Shown in pieces: positions 1 to 5,625 of a stretch of DNA of 5,912 bases; within the stretch, counting starts at the first letter, position 1, and each line of letters begins with the position of its first letter. This DNA is from Chryseobacterium sp. (GTDB lineage Bacteria > Bacteroidota > Bacteroidia > Flavobacteriales > Weeksellaceae), in contig JASLCD010000452.1 in assembly GCA_030146295.1 (NCBI GenBank), forward strand, positions 1 to 5,912. The letters run 5' to 3'. The translations under genes were made by a program, and so were the position numbers. The notes beneath the pieces were generated by a model, which did no database searches, was not told the origin of the DNA, and saw nothing but the letters and a program-made list of their open reading frames with translations.

Positions 1-1
1 C

Positions 2-169
2 ATCATTATGGAGCTGGTAGGAGATTACTCTGAAAATCCTTTTGCAGGATTGATGTTTGATGTTCCCATGCTTTCTATCTGCAGAACTATTGAAATAGAT
101 CTTCTTCAGATGAGCGGAGAAACAGAGCTTCCGGACCCTATTTCTTCTAAAAACGGAGTTTTGGTATAG
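2..169 (+). CDS. Bestrophin-family ion channel, C-terminal end only (partial)
   Basis: The frame is open from the window edge and ends at TAG (167-169), leaving 55 residues of a protein that starts outside the window. The visible tail has an E-N-P-F motif (fragment residues 11-14), then D-V-P-M-L and C-R-T-I-E-I-D-L-L-Q-M (27-37), a G-E pair (39-40) and a Pro-containing end. This pattern of an acidic E/D-x-P-F loop followed by a P-L-x-x-I-C-R-T-I-E-I-D-L-L helix is what I know from the C-terminus of bacterial bestrophins (YneE/UPF0187 type), pentameric inner-membrane ion channels. The assignment rests on a short fragment; the pore helices are not in view. No convincing terminator follows it. 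Confidence 0.8.
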   Translation: MIMELVGDYSENPFAGLMFDVPMLSICRTIEIDLLQMSGETELPDPISSKNGVLV

Positions 170-386
170 TTTATTACATCTTATTTTTTTATTGAAAGAG
201 AACTCAACTGTGTTTGAGAATCACGATTTTTTTTAAAAAATATATTTTAAAATGTCGTTGTTTTTCATAATTTAGGGGCACTGAAAGCATCAGGTTATTC
301 TGAGTTAAAATTGAACAGTTTTCTATTTTGCTTAGTTGGAACTTATGCTTTTTATCAACTAATAATTTATCCCTTCTTTTTAAACA

Positions 387-1481
387 ATGAGATCCAAGCA
401 AGTACTGCAGGTTTTGACAATGTTATGTCTTACTCTATTCTGCCCTAAAGTGAAGTCACAGTCATCTTTTAACAAAGAATTACCAAAAGAGTTTACAGAC
501 AGGTTCACCAAAGAAATCAATGACAGTATTCCTTCTTTGGGATCTTTCATTGTTTCTGAGAATAACAATATCTTGTATGAGCAGTATTTTCACGGAACCA
601 GCAAAGAAACCCTGTTCAGTATAAAATCTGTCACCAAAAGTATTGTCTCTGTTCTGGCAGGCATTGCAAAGGATAAAAACCTACTTCCCAACCTCAATAC
701 TCCTGTTTTAAAAATTCTCCCCGAGTACAATGTTTCAAGAAGCCGATTCAAAAACATTTCCAATCTTGAAGGAAAGGTTCATCATGATTCTATCAGAAAC
801 ACATTAACTTTAAAAAACCTATTGACTATGCAGGGAGGTTTCGACTGGATTGAAAATTCAAAAATATCGACAGCAATGCTATTTTCCGGAGATCCCGTAA
901 AATTTGTGCTGGATCTGCCTTTCGAAGAATATCCAGGCACTGTATTCAACTATAATAGTGGTGAATCTCATCTTTTTGGGGCTGCCCTGGCAAAAATTGT
1001 AAAGACCAACCTGAAACAATTCGCGACAGAGAATCTTTTTAGACCTTTGAAGATGAATGTTACCCGATGGGATACCGATTCAATGGACAGAAATTTTGCA
1101 GGGTCTGAACTTTTTATGAAACCTGAAGATATGTTGAAATTCGGTTCTATGATTCTGAACAACGGAAAACTTGGAGGCAGACAGATTGTGTCGCAGAAGT
1201 GGGTTCAGGAGTCTACTTCAGAACAGGTAAAACTGGATTCCTGGGACGTAATGCCGGATGCCAACGGATATGGCTATTATTGGTGGCGCAGAAAAACCAA
1301 CGGACACCAGGCTTTTGTAGCAACCGGTTATGGCGGCCAGCTCATCTGTGTTATTCCTGACCTGAAAATGGTCATCGTGACCACCTGCCTTTTAAATGAT
1401 AAAAATAAGGGAAGAGCTGATATCAAAAAGCTTCATTATTTCATCGATAAAATAACGAAAGAAGACTATAACCATTATTAA
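387..1481 (+). CDS. Exported serine hydrolase, beta-lactamase class C / NylB-like fold
   Basis: A 364-aa protein with an N-terminal export signal (basic R2-K4, hydrophobic core about 6-18, likely cut near S24-S26), so probably periplasmic. The mature part shows the penicillin-recognising serine hydrolase motifs in order: S81-V-T-K84 (nucleophile Ser and general-base Lys), an L-L-T-M-x-G-G-F-D-W stretch at 145-154, Y189-N-S191 in the place of the Y-x-N/Y-S motif, and T313-G-Y-G-G-Q318 in the place of K-T-G. The M-x-G-x-D-W and GYGGQ forms are more typical of the esterase/6-aminohexanoate-dimer-hydrolase (NylB) and COG1680 branch than of true AmpC beta-lactamases. Substrate cannot be deduced. 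The length fits a single-domain member. The ATG at 387 is preceded by an A/T-rich leader without Shine-Dalgarno, normal for Bacteroidota. The next gene starts 28 bp downstream on the same strand, so the two are probably co-transcribed. Confidence 0.88.
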   Translation: MRSKQVLQVLTMLCLTLFCPKVKSQSSFNKELPKEFTDRFTKEINDSIPSLGSFIVSENNNILYEQYFHGTSKETLFSIKSVTKSIVSVLAGIAKDKNLLPNLNTPVLKILPEYNVSRSRFKNISNLEGKVHHDSIRNTLTLKNLLTMQGGFDWIENSKISTAMLFSGDPVKFVLDLPFEEYPGTVFNYNSGESHLFGAALAKIVKTNLKQFATENLFRPLKMNVTRWDTDSMDRNFAGSELFMKPEDMLKFGSMILNNGKLGGRQIVSQKWVQESTSEQVKLDSWDVMPDANGYGYYWWRRKTNGHQAFVATGYGGQLICVIPDLKMVIVTTCLLNDKNKGRADIKKLHYFIDKITKEDYNHY

Positions 1482-1509
1482 AAACCAATAATCTATTAAC
1501 AATATAGTA

Positions 1510-2244
1510 ATGATGAGATTTTATATAACCTCCACTCTACTCTTCCTGGCAAGCTTTTCGTTTGCTCAAACCAGCGAAAATATTAAAAAAGCAAGGGAAA
1601 AACAGCTGAAAGTTCAAAATCAAAAAGAAAACCTGGATTTCAAAAGAATGGAAGAAGAACTCAAGGCAAAAGACCAGAATTCAACACCTTTTACCTATGG
1701 CATTTTTCCCTATCCGGTGTATGACAGCATTCAGAAAGACGGTTTTAAAGGTGTAGGAACACTAGGAAATTTTTTTGGTTTAAAATTACAGGGTAAAAGA
1801 ATTGTATACTCAAGCTTCTTAGAAAAGAATTGGGGGACTTTAAATGCGCATAAGGTTAAGAATAAAGACAGAATTTTTTTCACCATTCTTGTCCTCACCG
1901 ACTTTATTGATGATAAAGAATATACCTCGAGTAAAATGCAGATTGTTTCAAGAAATTTTCCAGACGTAATTGGACAGGGATTTGTAAAAACCTCCAATAC
2001 CAGGATTGACTTCTCAGCTTTCACCACTCTGGAAAAAGAAGAATTTGCCATTGTCAACCTAAAACTTTATCATCTAAAGTATGGTAATATCATTTTGATC
2101 GCACCACTGAAAGACGGAAGTCTGCGAAGCCTGCAGATCCATAGTACGGCAGATTTAACCTCCGAAACTCTGAAACCTTATTTGGAACAACTCATCCAGC
2201 AACCCGAAACGGTTAGCTTTTTCATTAATGATAAAACCCTCTGA
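1510..2244 (+). CDS. Exported protein of unknown function
   Basis: A 244-aa protein that I do not recognise. It begins with a clear signal peptide (hydrophobic residues about 4-18, S-F-A19 then Q20), so it is predicted to enter the periplasm. Residues 22-55 are strongly charged, rich in Lys, Glu and Gln, and look helical, possibly a short coiled coil. The remainder (about 60-244) alternates hydrophobic and polar residues in a way that suggests a mostly beta globular domain, beginning with an aromatic G-I-F-P-Y-P-V-Y-D segment near residue 64. No catalytic motif or transmembrane segment beyond the signal is visible. There are two adjacent Met codons at the start (1510 and 1513) and either could be used. 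It follows the serine hydrolase by 28 bp, probably in one transcription unit, which hints at a shared envelope role but does not prove it. It converges on the Lrp-type gene with a 27-bp gap. Confidence 0.82.
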   Translation: MMRFYITSTLLFLASFSFAQTSENIKKAREKQLKVQNQKENLDFKRMEEELKAKDQNSTPFTYGIFPYPVYDSIQKDGFKGVGTLGNFFGLKLQGKRIVYSSFLEKNWGTLNAHKVKNKDRIFFTILVLTDFIDDKEYTSSKMQIVSRNFPDVIGQGFVKTSNTRIDFSAFTTLEKEEFAIVNLKLYHLKYGNIILIAPLKDGSLRSLQIHSTADLTSETLKPYLEQLIQQPETVSFFINDKTL

Positions 2245-2295
2245 ACGAACCATTAATGATCCTTCAACTCCCTACAATACAATCGCCGTTGTATT
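2223..2295. repeat. Paired palindromes at the convergent gene ends
   Basis: The 10-mer CATTAATGAT occurs at 2223-2232, inside the last codons of the exported-protein gene, and again at 2251-2260 in the gap. Because CATTAATG is its own reverse complement, the two copies could also pair as an 8-bp stem with a 20-nt loop. Just beyond, AATACAA (2276-2282) and TTGTATT (2289-2295) form a 7-bp stem with a 6-nt loop over the 3' end of the minus-strand regulator gene. These may help end the two converging transcripts. Neither has a GC-rich stem or a clean T-run, so a terminator role is only possible. Confidence 0.3.
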
Positions 2296-2730
2296 TTTCA
2301 CTTCGGAAATCATAAATGAGCTGTGCGTACTTGCGATGTGTTGAAGCGTTGTAAGTTTCGTCAGCATAAAGCTGCGGTAGTCTTCAATATCTTTCACTCC
2401 TATTTTAAGGATATAATCATAATCTCCGCTTACATGAAAGCATTCTGTAACTTCCTCAAGATCCATAACCTCTTTTTCAAACTGCAGAACAAATTCTTTT
2501 TTGTGCTGACTTAATTTGACATGGCATAAAACAATAAAATTTTTCTTAATTTTACTTTTATCCAATAAGGCTACATATTTTGAAATAACCCCCGAGTTTT
2601 CAAGCTTTTTTACACGTTCATAAACCGCTGTAACAGACAATCCCAGTTTACCGGACAGCTCTTTGGTGGTTTGCTTGCAGTCTTCCTGCAAAAAAAGTAA
2701 CAGTTTCTTATCTGTTTCGTCAAGTTCCAT
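2272..2730 (-). CDS. Lrp/AsnC-family transcriptional regulator (MdeR-like by context)
   Basis: A 152-aa protein, the standard length for the family. The N-terminal winged helix-turn-helix covers about residues 3-60: it opens L-D-E-T-D-K-K-L-L, followed by the K-E-L-S-G-K-L-G-L-S helix-turn (23-32) and a recognition helix V-Y-E-R-V-K-K-L-E (36-44) leading into N-S-G-V-I. The C-terminal ligand-sensing RAM domain (about 64-150) carries the signature V-S-G-D-Y-D-Y-I-L (100-108). Such proteins form dimers to octamers, bind AT-rich palindromes and respond to amino acids. The gene is transcribed away from the adjacent gamma-lyase-type PLP enzyme. A divergent Lrp-type regulator next to methionine gamma-lyase is known from Pseudomonas putida (mdeR-mdeA), so local control of the neighbour plus autoregulation is the likely role; this part is inference. 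The effector is unknown. Confidence 0.93.
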   Translation of the reverse strand: MELDETDKKLLLFLQEDCKQTTKELSGKLGLSVTAVYERVKKLENSGVISKYVALLDKSKIKKNFIVLCHVKLSQHKKEFVLQFEKEVMDLEEVTECFHVSGDYDYILKIGVKDIEDYRSFMLTKLTTLQHIASTHSSFMISEVKNTTAIVL

Positions 2731-2887
2731 AGATAATTTTTTGGTAAAAGTTTAACAATACCGAAGATACTAATTATTTTTTCTAAATAAACAATAATTT
2801 ACAGTTTTATATTCTATAAATTCAAATTTATATTGTAATAATTAGGAAATTAATGCAAATTGGGCCTATAAAATAAAAACAATATTT
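2731..2887. promoter_or_regulatory. Shared divergent promoter region of regulator and PLP enzyme
   Basis: These 157 bases separate two divergent start codons and must hold both promoters. They are extremely AT-rich. On the minus strand TAAATTTG (2830-2823) matches the Bacteroidota -7 consensus TAnnTTTG and would give an untranslated leader of very roughly 80-90 nt for the regulator. The only TTG upstream that could serve as -33 (complement of 2856-2858) is spaced too far for a good match. On the plus strand TATATTG (2829-2835) is one T short of the same consensus. Both candidate -7 boxes lie in or on the palindrome at 2815-2832, so one bound protein could affect both directions. Confidence 0.5.
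2815..2832. promoter_or_regulatory. Palindrome TATAAATT-CA-AATTTATA, candidate Lrp-type operator
   Basis: A perfect inverted repeat with 8-bp arms (2815-2822 and 2825-2832) around a CA spacer. It lies about 85 bp from the regulator start and 56 bp from the enzyme start. Lrp/AsnC proteins typically bind imperfect AT-rich palindromes of about this size. The site overlaps the minus-strand TAnnTTTG match at 2823-2830, as expected for an autoregulatory operator. In such AT-rich DNA a palindrome of this composition is less surprising than in balanced DNA, which limits confidence. Confidence 0.45.
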
Positions 2888-4117
2888 ATGGAAAACTTTA
2901 ACGCAGCCAATGAGATCCAGGATCTTCAGTATTTTGGTGAATTCGGAGGAGTGAATCCTTCTATCTCAGACAGCTCTACTTATACATTCCTTTCTGCAAA
3001 GACTATGTTTGATACTTTCGAAGGGAATGCAGAAGGATGCTATCTGTATTCCAGACATTCGTCACCCATGAATCTTTATCTGGCACAAGCTCTTGCCAAG
3101 ATGGAAAATACAGAATCCGCCAACGTTACAGCATCCGGAATGGGAGCTATTACTTCCGTATTGATGCAGGTGTGCAAAAGTGGAGACCATATTATTTCAA
3201 GCAGAACCATCTACGGAGGAACATATGCTTTTCTTAAAAACTTCATGCCCCAGTTTCATGTAGCAACCACCTTTGTTGATATCAACAATTTTGAGTCTAT
3301 AGAGAATGCAATTACGCCCAATACTAAAGTAATTTACTGTGAAAGTGTAAGCAATCCGCTTCTGGAAGTGGCAGACCTTAGAAAACTTTCTGAAATCTGT
3401 AAAAAACACAATCTGAAACTGATTGTAGACAATACTTTCTCTCCTCTTTCAATCTCTCCAACAGTATTCGGGGCAGATGTAGTGATCCACAGTCTGACAA
3501 AGTTTATCAACGGAAGCAGTGATACGGTAGGAGGTGTATATTGTGCAACACAGGCATTTATTGATGATACTAAAAATGTAAATTCCGGAGCATGCATGCT
3601 TCTTGGGCCTACGATGGACAGCTTAAGGTCTTCAAGTATCTTAAAGAACCTGAGAACACTGCATATCAGAATCAAACAGCACAGCCACAATGCAATGTAT
3701 CTTGCTGAAAAATTCGAGGAAGATGGTTTAAAGGTATCCTATCCGGGATTACCATCACATAAAAACCATGAGTTGATGAAAAGCATGATTCATGAAGAAT
3801 ACGGATATGGAGGACTACTGACTCTGGATGCCGGCACAACAGAAAAAGCAAATGAACTGATGGAGCTGATGCAGACCGAAAACCTTGGTTATCTTGCAGT
3901 AAGTTTAGGGTTCTATAAAACCTTATTCTCCTGCTCAGGAAAATCTACATCATCTGAAATTCCGGAAGAAGAACGTGCTTCTATAGGGATTTCTGACGGG
4001 TTGATCAGATTCTCTATCGGTCTTGACCACGATATCAAAAGAACGTACCATAAAATGAAGGAATGTATGCTGAAAGTAGGCGTTCTTAACCACCATGAAA
4101 ACATTTCTATATCCTAA
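2888..4117 (+). CDS. Cys/Met metabolism PLP-dependent enzyme (gamma-lyase / gamma-synthase family)
   Basis: A 409-aa fold-type I PLP enzyme of the trans-sulfuration family, full length. Visible family residues: Y54-S-R56 (phosphate contacts from the neighbouring subunit), S83-G-M-G86 (phosphate loop), Y109 (stacks on the cofactor ring), D181 in V-D-N-T (binds the pyridine nitrogen), S202-L-T-K205 (K205 forms the Schiff base), S338-L-G and R374 in L-I-R-F-S-I-G (substrate carboxylate). It should act on methionine, cystathionine, homocysteine or O-acyl-homoserine in the cytosol. The divergent Lrp regulator favours methionine gamma-lyase. Against that, the loop Cys of P. putida enzyme (C116) is G111 here, and its K240-D241 pair aligns by eye with N230-V231. 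The usual H-P-A segment after S-L-G-x-x-x-T-L is replaced by S-C-S-G-K-S-T-S-S-E. The exact reaction is therefore open. It is monocistronic, closed by the terminator at 4127. Confidence 0.9.
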   Translation: MENFNAANEIQDLQYFGEFGGVNPSISDSSTYTFLSAKTMFDTFEGNAEGCYLYSRHSSPMNLYLAQALAKMENTESANVTASGMGAITSVLMQVCKSGDHIISSRTIYGGTYAFLKNFMPQFHVATTFVDINNFESIENAITPNTKVIYCESVSNPLLEVADLRKLSEICKKHNLKLIVDNTFSPLSISPTVFGADVVIHSLTKFINGSSDTVGGVYCATQAFIDDTKNVNSGACMLLGPTMDSLRSSSILKNLRTLHIRIKQHSHNAMYLAEKFEEDGLKVSYPGLPSHKNHELMKSMIHEEYGYGGLLTLDAGTTEKANELMELMQTENLGYLAVSLGFYKTLFSCSGKSTSSEIPEEERASIGISDGLIRFSIGLDHDIKRTYHKMKECMLKVGVLNHHENISIS

Positions 4118-4126
4118 ATTTATTGT

Positions 4127-4160
4127 AAAAAGGCTGTTTCATTTTGAAACAGCCTTTTTT
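4127..4160 (+). terminator. Strong intrinsic terminator after the PLP enzyme gene
   Basis: It starts 10 bp after the stop codon. A 15-bp perfect stem (4127-4141 with 4145-4159) has core GGCTGTTTCA / TGAAACAGCC, a TTT loop and a T-run (4155-4160). The stem is flanked by A5 and T5, so it could also stop transcripts coming from the minus-strand array on the right. Confidence 0.93.
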
Positions 4161-4185
4161 ATTTTAGGTCAATCTATTTTAGGCC
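4161..4185. repeat. Short imperfect tandem repeat beside the terminator
   Basis: ATTTTAGGTC (4161-4170) recurs as ATTTTAGGCC (4176-4185), nine of ten bases identical at 15-bp spacing. It sits between the terminator of the core gene and the point where the truncated minus-strand ORF ends (4195), so it may mark a recombination joint. Too short to interpret alone. Confidence 0.3.
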
Positions 4186-4194
4186 GACCCAATT

Positions 4195-4371
4195 CTAATG
4201 ATCTATAAAACTAAGTGTATCTATCGGAATTAAATATGTTAAATCCGAAGGGTTAGAAATTTCCATAATAATTAATTTACTATTGGCGTTAGTATCTAAA
4301 GATTTGATATTTAGAAGTAATTGAGATTTTACATTTATTACTGTTAAAATTAATATTATAAGATATTCCAT
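4195..4371 (-). pseudogene. Short exported ORF, probably the 5' fragment of a larger gene (module 3 downstream partner)
   Basis: The minus strand reads ATG (4371-4369) to TAG (4197-4195), 58 codons. Residues 1-17 form a convincing minimal signal peptide (hydrophobic I-L-I-L-T-V-I core, then V-K-S-Q), and the mature part contains I-I-M-E-I-S-N-P-S-D-L-T-Y and L-I-P-I-D-T-L-S-F, which looks like the opening strand pair of a beta-rich periplasmic domain. The ORF then stops abruptly after F-I-D-H, close to the repeat and terminator of the adjacent core gene, so the rest of the gene has probably been lost by recombination. Its start overlaps the remnant at 4356-4466 by 16 bp, like the toxin/immunity overlap in the next module. 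A periplasm-acting immunity protein would carry such a signal, but that role is inference. It could instead be an intact small secreted protein. Confidence 0.5.
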
Positions 4372-4466
4372 AATTTTAGGGTAAAATTTAAAAATTTATA
4401 TTTTTCCAAAAATAAATTATAGGCTTTTGTTCCTAAATTACTTTCCTCAAGGGTCTCTATTCTGTT
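4356..4466 (-). pseudogene. Short open stretch, possible third toxin-tip remnant
   Basis: The minus strand is open for 36 codons from AAC (4466) to TAA (4358-4356) and has no start codon of its own. The peptide reads N-R-I-E-T-L-E-E-S-N-L-G-T-K-A-Y-N-L-F-L and ends K-L-W-N-I-L; its composition is protein-like rather than the Lys/Asn/Ile noise of random AT-rich DNA. It overlaps by 16 bp the ATG of the exported ORF at 4195-4371. Just upstream another frame is open for about 13 codons (roughly 4460-4498), so there may be a frameshift near 4460. By analogy with the better-preserved pair at 4546-5063 it may be the last residues of a toxin. The stretch is short and chance cannot be excluded. Confidence 0.3.
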
Positions 4467-4508
4467 TCAATTTTTATAACATTATAAGAAAAACAAAACT
4501 CTTATACA

Positions 4509-4541
4509 TAAAAACAGTTCATTATATGATGAACTCTTTTT
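4509..4541 (-). terminator. Intrinsic terminator of the 97-aa ORF
   Basis: Arms AGTTCAT (4516-4522) and ATGAACT (4529-4535) form a 7-bp stem with a 6-nt loop. On the minus strand a run of five T follows after one base, and a run of A precedes the stem. It lies directly after the stop codon of the minus-strand ORF at 4546. The plus strand also has a T-run, so it may work both ways. Confidence 0.72.
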
Positions 4542-4545
4542 TATA

Positions 4546-4839
4546 CTACGAAATTGATTCACTCATCACTCTTAAAATATTAGATATTTTGATGAAATCA
4601 TAACTAATAATTTCTCTATTTTCATTTATCTTTTGTAAAAACTCCAAGTCCTCTTTAATACTGCCAATTGTTATTTCTTTAGGTTCTTCATATACATTAT
4701 ATAACTCTTCATAAGGAATATTCCAATATAAATCTTTATTTAAATAGATGGTAGTGGTATCTAAAGTGTCAATTTTTTTTATTAGGGTAAGAAGGATCTG
4801 TTTTAAATCTTCTTTTTGAATTTGGATATTATTATTCAT
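4546..4839 (-). CDS. Small cytosolic protein, candidate immunity protein (module 2)
   Basis: A 97-aa protein without signal peptide or membrane segment. An N-terminal helix rich in Leu, Ile and Lys (about 6-27) leads to Y38-W-N-I-P-Y-E-E-L-Y-N and E-E-P-K-E-I-T-I-G-S-I-K-E-D-L-E-F-L (51-68), then a helical C-terminus. The D-x-Y-W-x-I ... E-x-Y-x-x-x-x-x-P-x-x-x-T-I-G-x-I-x-x-D pattern resembles small uncharacterised proteins I associate with toxin neighbourhoods, but I cannot name the family. Its ATG lies inside the last codons of the broken reading frame upstream (stop at 4834-4832), an 8-bp overlap typical of translationally coupled toxin-immunity pairs, and a terminator follows at once. 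The reading frame is intact although the presumed partner has decayed. A role as an orphan immunity protein is inference; the gene itself is well supported. Confidence 0.72.
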   Translation of the reverse strand: MNNNIQIQKEDLKQILLTLIKKIDTLDTTTIYLNKDLYWNIPYEELYNVYEEPKEITIGSIKEDLEFLQKINENREIISYDFIKISNILRVMSESIS

Positions 4840-5063
4840 TTAGTATTTTGTTTATATTTTGATGGAATGTTTTAATTTCATGTTCTAAGTGTTTAATTCT
4901 GGATTGTATAATTTTATTTCATATGGAGCATTTTTTAAAATTCCTAAATTATCATATTTATCAGAATTAGCTATATACTTTATTAATTTTTGTTTATGTT
5001 CAATTATTAAACTTTTATATGTATTAATTGATTTAATATTTTCTCTGGATTAGACCTTAAACT
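4832..5063 (-). pseudogene. Frameshifted C-terminal remnant of a polymorphic (Rhs-like) toxin, module 2
   Basis: Three successive minus-strand frames join into one sensible peptide of about 77 residues. The first, from 5063, gives R-S-N-P-E-K-I-L-N-Q-L. After loss of one base near 5022-5027 (TTAAT where TTAAAT restores the frame) it continues N-T-Y-K-S-L-I-I-E-H-K-Q-K-L-I-K-Y-I, then D-N-L-G-I-L-K-N-A-P. After a second net -1 shift near 4912-4920 it ends with I-I-Q-S-R-I-K-H-L-E-H-E-I-K-T-F and N-I-N-K-I-L-N-E before TAA (4834-4832). The D-N-x-G-x-L-K-N-A-P ... R-I-x-H-L-x-x-E-I-x-x-F-x-x-N-I form is one I associate, from memory, with C-termini of Rhs/polymorphic toxins; the family is not named. 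It has no start codon, its upstream side abuts the terminator at 5070, and its end overlaps the 97-aa ORF. Confidence 0.68.
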
Positions 5064-5069
5064 TTAAGT

Positions 5070-5104
5070 AAAAAGAGATTAATTAAAAATCAATCTCTTT
5101 TTTA
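5070..5104 (-). terminator. Intrinsic terminator of the 162-aa ORF
   Basis: Arms 5070-5084 and 5088-5102 form a 15-bp stem with one G-U pair (core GAGATTGATT / AATTAATCTC read on the minus strand), a TTT loop and terminal A5/T5 tracts. It lies 28 bp after the stop codon of the minus-strand ORF. Its A-tract/T-tract design matches the other terminators in the window. Confidence 0.82.
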
Positions 5105-5131
5105 GTGTTTTACTATTTTGTCAAAATATTT

Positions 5132-5620
5132 TTAATCATAGTTTTTCTTCCATGGGTTTAAAAACCATCTTCCTTCTTTTTTATATAATAATATATTACA
5201 AATTAACATTTTAGAAAAAAAAGCGGGATAATAAGAATCTATTATGGCTAATAACTTTGATTTATTGGTCTTTTCAATACATATAAAATTAGTTTTAGGG
5301 TGCTGATGATTCTCTTTTTTATAGTTAAATTTTTCATAATCATTACATAATCCTTCAAAATCTTTAGAGTAGACCTCGTCATAGTTAGCATCTATTATTG
5401 AAATAACCCTTTCAGTTGTAACTAATAAATATGAATTATCCAGGCTACAACTTAAAATAGGTAATTCATTTTTTTCTAATGAAACAAATTTGGATTCATA
5501 GCTATCATCTAATAATTGAGTATTTATTTTATCGTTAAAAGTAAGCCAGTCTTCTGGTGCTTTATCTACACATTTAAGACTAATCTCGATCGCTTTATCT
5601 TTAAATTCTTTAATATTCAT
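5132..5620 (-). CDS. Cytosolic protein of unknown family, candidate immunity protein (module 1)
   Basis: A 162-aa protein from the ATG at 5620-5618. The frame also has an ATG at 5647, but that start would overlap the end of the upstream coding remnant (stop at 5628-5626); the inner start sits 5 bp after that stop, the spacing of a coupled pair, and begins naturally with M-N-I-K-E-F-K-D-K-A. There is no signal peptide. The protein has an amphipathic N-terminal helix with C-V-D-K-A-P-E-D-W-L-T-F, a middle beta-type section L-L-V-T-T-E-R-V-I-S-I-I-D-A-N-Y-D, and an aromatic C-terminus ending R-W-F-L-N-P-W-K-K. The middle section faintly recalls PH-like folds; I do not recognise a family. Its place directly after a broken toxin-like C-terminus and before a terminator suggests an immunity protein, by inference only. 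Confidence 0.72.
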   Translation of the reverse strand: MNIKEFKDKAIEISLKCVDKAPEDWLTFNDKINTQLLDDSYESKFVSLEKNELPILSCSLDNSYLLVTTERVISIIDANYDEVYSKDFEGLCNDYEKFNYKKENHQHPKTNFICIEKTNKSKLLAIIDSYYPAFFSKMLICNILLYKKEGRWFLNPWKKNYD

Positions 5621-5625
5621 AATTA

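Noticed and set aside
201..240. Possible terminator after the bestrophin gene: CTCAA (203-207) and TTGAG (213-217) with a T-run near 227-234.
   Set aside because: The stem is only 5 bp and the T-run starts about 10 bases later, so it does not have the form of an intrinsic terminator.
170..386. Search for a promoter or hidden gene before the serine hydrolase; near matches to TAnnTTTG at 306-313 (TAAAATTG) and around 324-330.
   Set aside because: None has both a full -7 match and a TTG at suitable distance, and no protein-like frame is present.
387..1481. Calling the serine hydrolase an antibiotic-degrading class C beta-lactamase.
   Set aside because: The Y-N-S and T-G-Y-G-G-Q motifs and M-x-G-x-D-W segment point to the NylB/esterase side of the fold; nothing in the sequence shows beta-lactamase activity.
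1731..2057. Minus-strand open frame of 108 codons inside the exported-protein gene, with similar opposite-strand frames in the PLP enzyme and hydrolase genes.
   Set aside because: They lie wholly within well-supported genes on the other strand, have implausible composition and no context, so they are antisense shadows.
4832..5063. Programmed ribosomal frameshifting to produce a functional protein from the module 2 fragments.
   Set aside because: There is no start codon or upstream gene, two shifts would be required, and no slippery site with a downstream structure is evident; decay is simpler.
4127..5104. The three A-tract/T-tract hairpins (4127, 4509, 5070) read as a CRISPR-like or repeat array.
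   Set aside because: Their stem sequences differ, and each sits just after a stop codon with a T-run; they are independent terminators.
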